In this document: piece after piece, positions 63,641 through 64,000 of the stretch
How positions within the stretch are numbered: position 1 is the first letter of the stretch
How the letters are laid out: every line of letters begins with the position of its first letter
From: Euglena gracilis
Taxonomy: Eukaryota > Euglenida > Euglenophyceae > Euglenales
Reading direction: 5' to 3'
Length of the DNA stretch: 64,000 nt
NCBI GenBank assembly: GCA_039621445.1
Contig: CP154957.1
Location: 30,409,778 to 30,473,777 of the forward strand
The notes under the pieces: model-generated
What the model was told of the DNA's origin: nothing
What the model saw: only the letters and a program-made list of their open reading frames with translations
Database searches by the model: none
Position numbers and translations under genes: made by a program

Positions 63641-64000
63641 GCAGTGGAAATTTTTTTGGGATTTTCAGGCCCATTGCCTCAGGTTGGGGATCGGAGAAAG
63701 TGCGAAGAAGGCAATTGAAATTGAAGAAGGCAATTGAAAAAAATTGAAGGAATTGTGCACAGCTTCTCACCACCTCGAGGTGCGGCGTCTGAATGGTGTA
63801 GGAACTCCCGGGAGGCACGACCCGGGAGATTTGGCCGTGAGGGCGAAGCACGAGAAGGTGGTGAGCCCGCCTCCCCTACCCGCCCAGAGAGCATACAAAT
63901 CAGAATTGGGGAGGGTGAAACGAACCACGCGTGTCTTAGGCCAGGCGCCTTACATCAAAATTCGGCATAAAGACCAGAAGTTTCACAGGTGGGAGGGTTG
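63641..64000. other. Right end of window, no supported gene
   Basis: Mixed sequence. CCCGGGAGGCACGACCCGGG at 63808-63827 is an interrupted palindrome-like pair. GAGGGCGAAGCACGAGAAGG at about 63840 resembles AAGGGCGAAGCACAAGAAGG at 58472, so a repeat family is present. No exon is seen. Confidence 0.4.

Overview
The window looks like nuclear DNA of a eukaryote, most likely a protist or alga, with no bacterial gene layout. The reasons are short GC-rich exons separated by long AT-rich or homopolymer-rich introns with GT-AG borders, a chromodomain-bearing Ty3/gypsy element, interstitial TTAGGG-type repeats, and very many simple-sequence tracts. I cannot name the species. C or G homopolymer runs of 8-14 bases are scattered throughout, and many mark the ends of repeats.

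Region 1 (1-24.7 kb) is a host region on the plus strand. A chain of exons between 6.3 and 16.8 kb joins in consistent reading phase at eight of nine junctions. They encode an alpha-helical protein of unknown family. More exon-like islands follow at 17.6, 19.6, 20.0, 22.8, 23.2 and 24.5 kb. Between them lie a 0.77-kb compound trinucleotide array, a (TTG)38 tract, a 0.5-kb 18-bp minisatellite, TA tracts, telomere-like repeats, MITE-like elements and a large degenerate inverted repeat built on TTTTGGCC words.

Region 2 (24.7-28.2 kb) is gene-poor and low in complexity.

Region 3 (28.2-59 kb) is a nest of retroelements. The outermost layer is a decayed DIRS-like pol, with RT at 28.8-30.1 kb and RNase H plus tail at 58.5-59.0 kb. 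Inside it, two 208-bp TG...CA direct repeats (30513-30720 and 57891-58098) enclose a small retroelement relic. Inside that is a very large chromovirus (32228-57437; about 16.1 kb without its own insert). It has LTRs of 306 and 308 bp, a 5-bp target duplication, a triplicated primer-binding site, Gag, Pol and a long third ORF region of unknown function between the chromodomain and the 3' LTR. Its integrase gene is split by a non-autonomous LTR element in antisense (40539-49599) that is a tandem dimer: three 619-bp LTRs flank two internal regions, and the array is bordered by a 4-bp duplication. The chromovirus frames carry about ten in-frame stops and several frameshifts, so it is a fossil.

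Region 4 (59-64 kb) is repeat-rich and GC-rich: paired direct repeats, a 674-bp insertion whose empty site can be seen 3.9 kb downstream, arrays of a GGGGTCGAAACTC motif resembling a tRNA T-arm, and two possible minus-strand coding segments.
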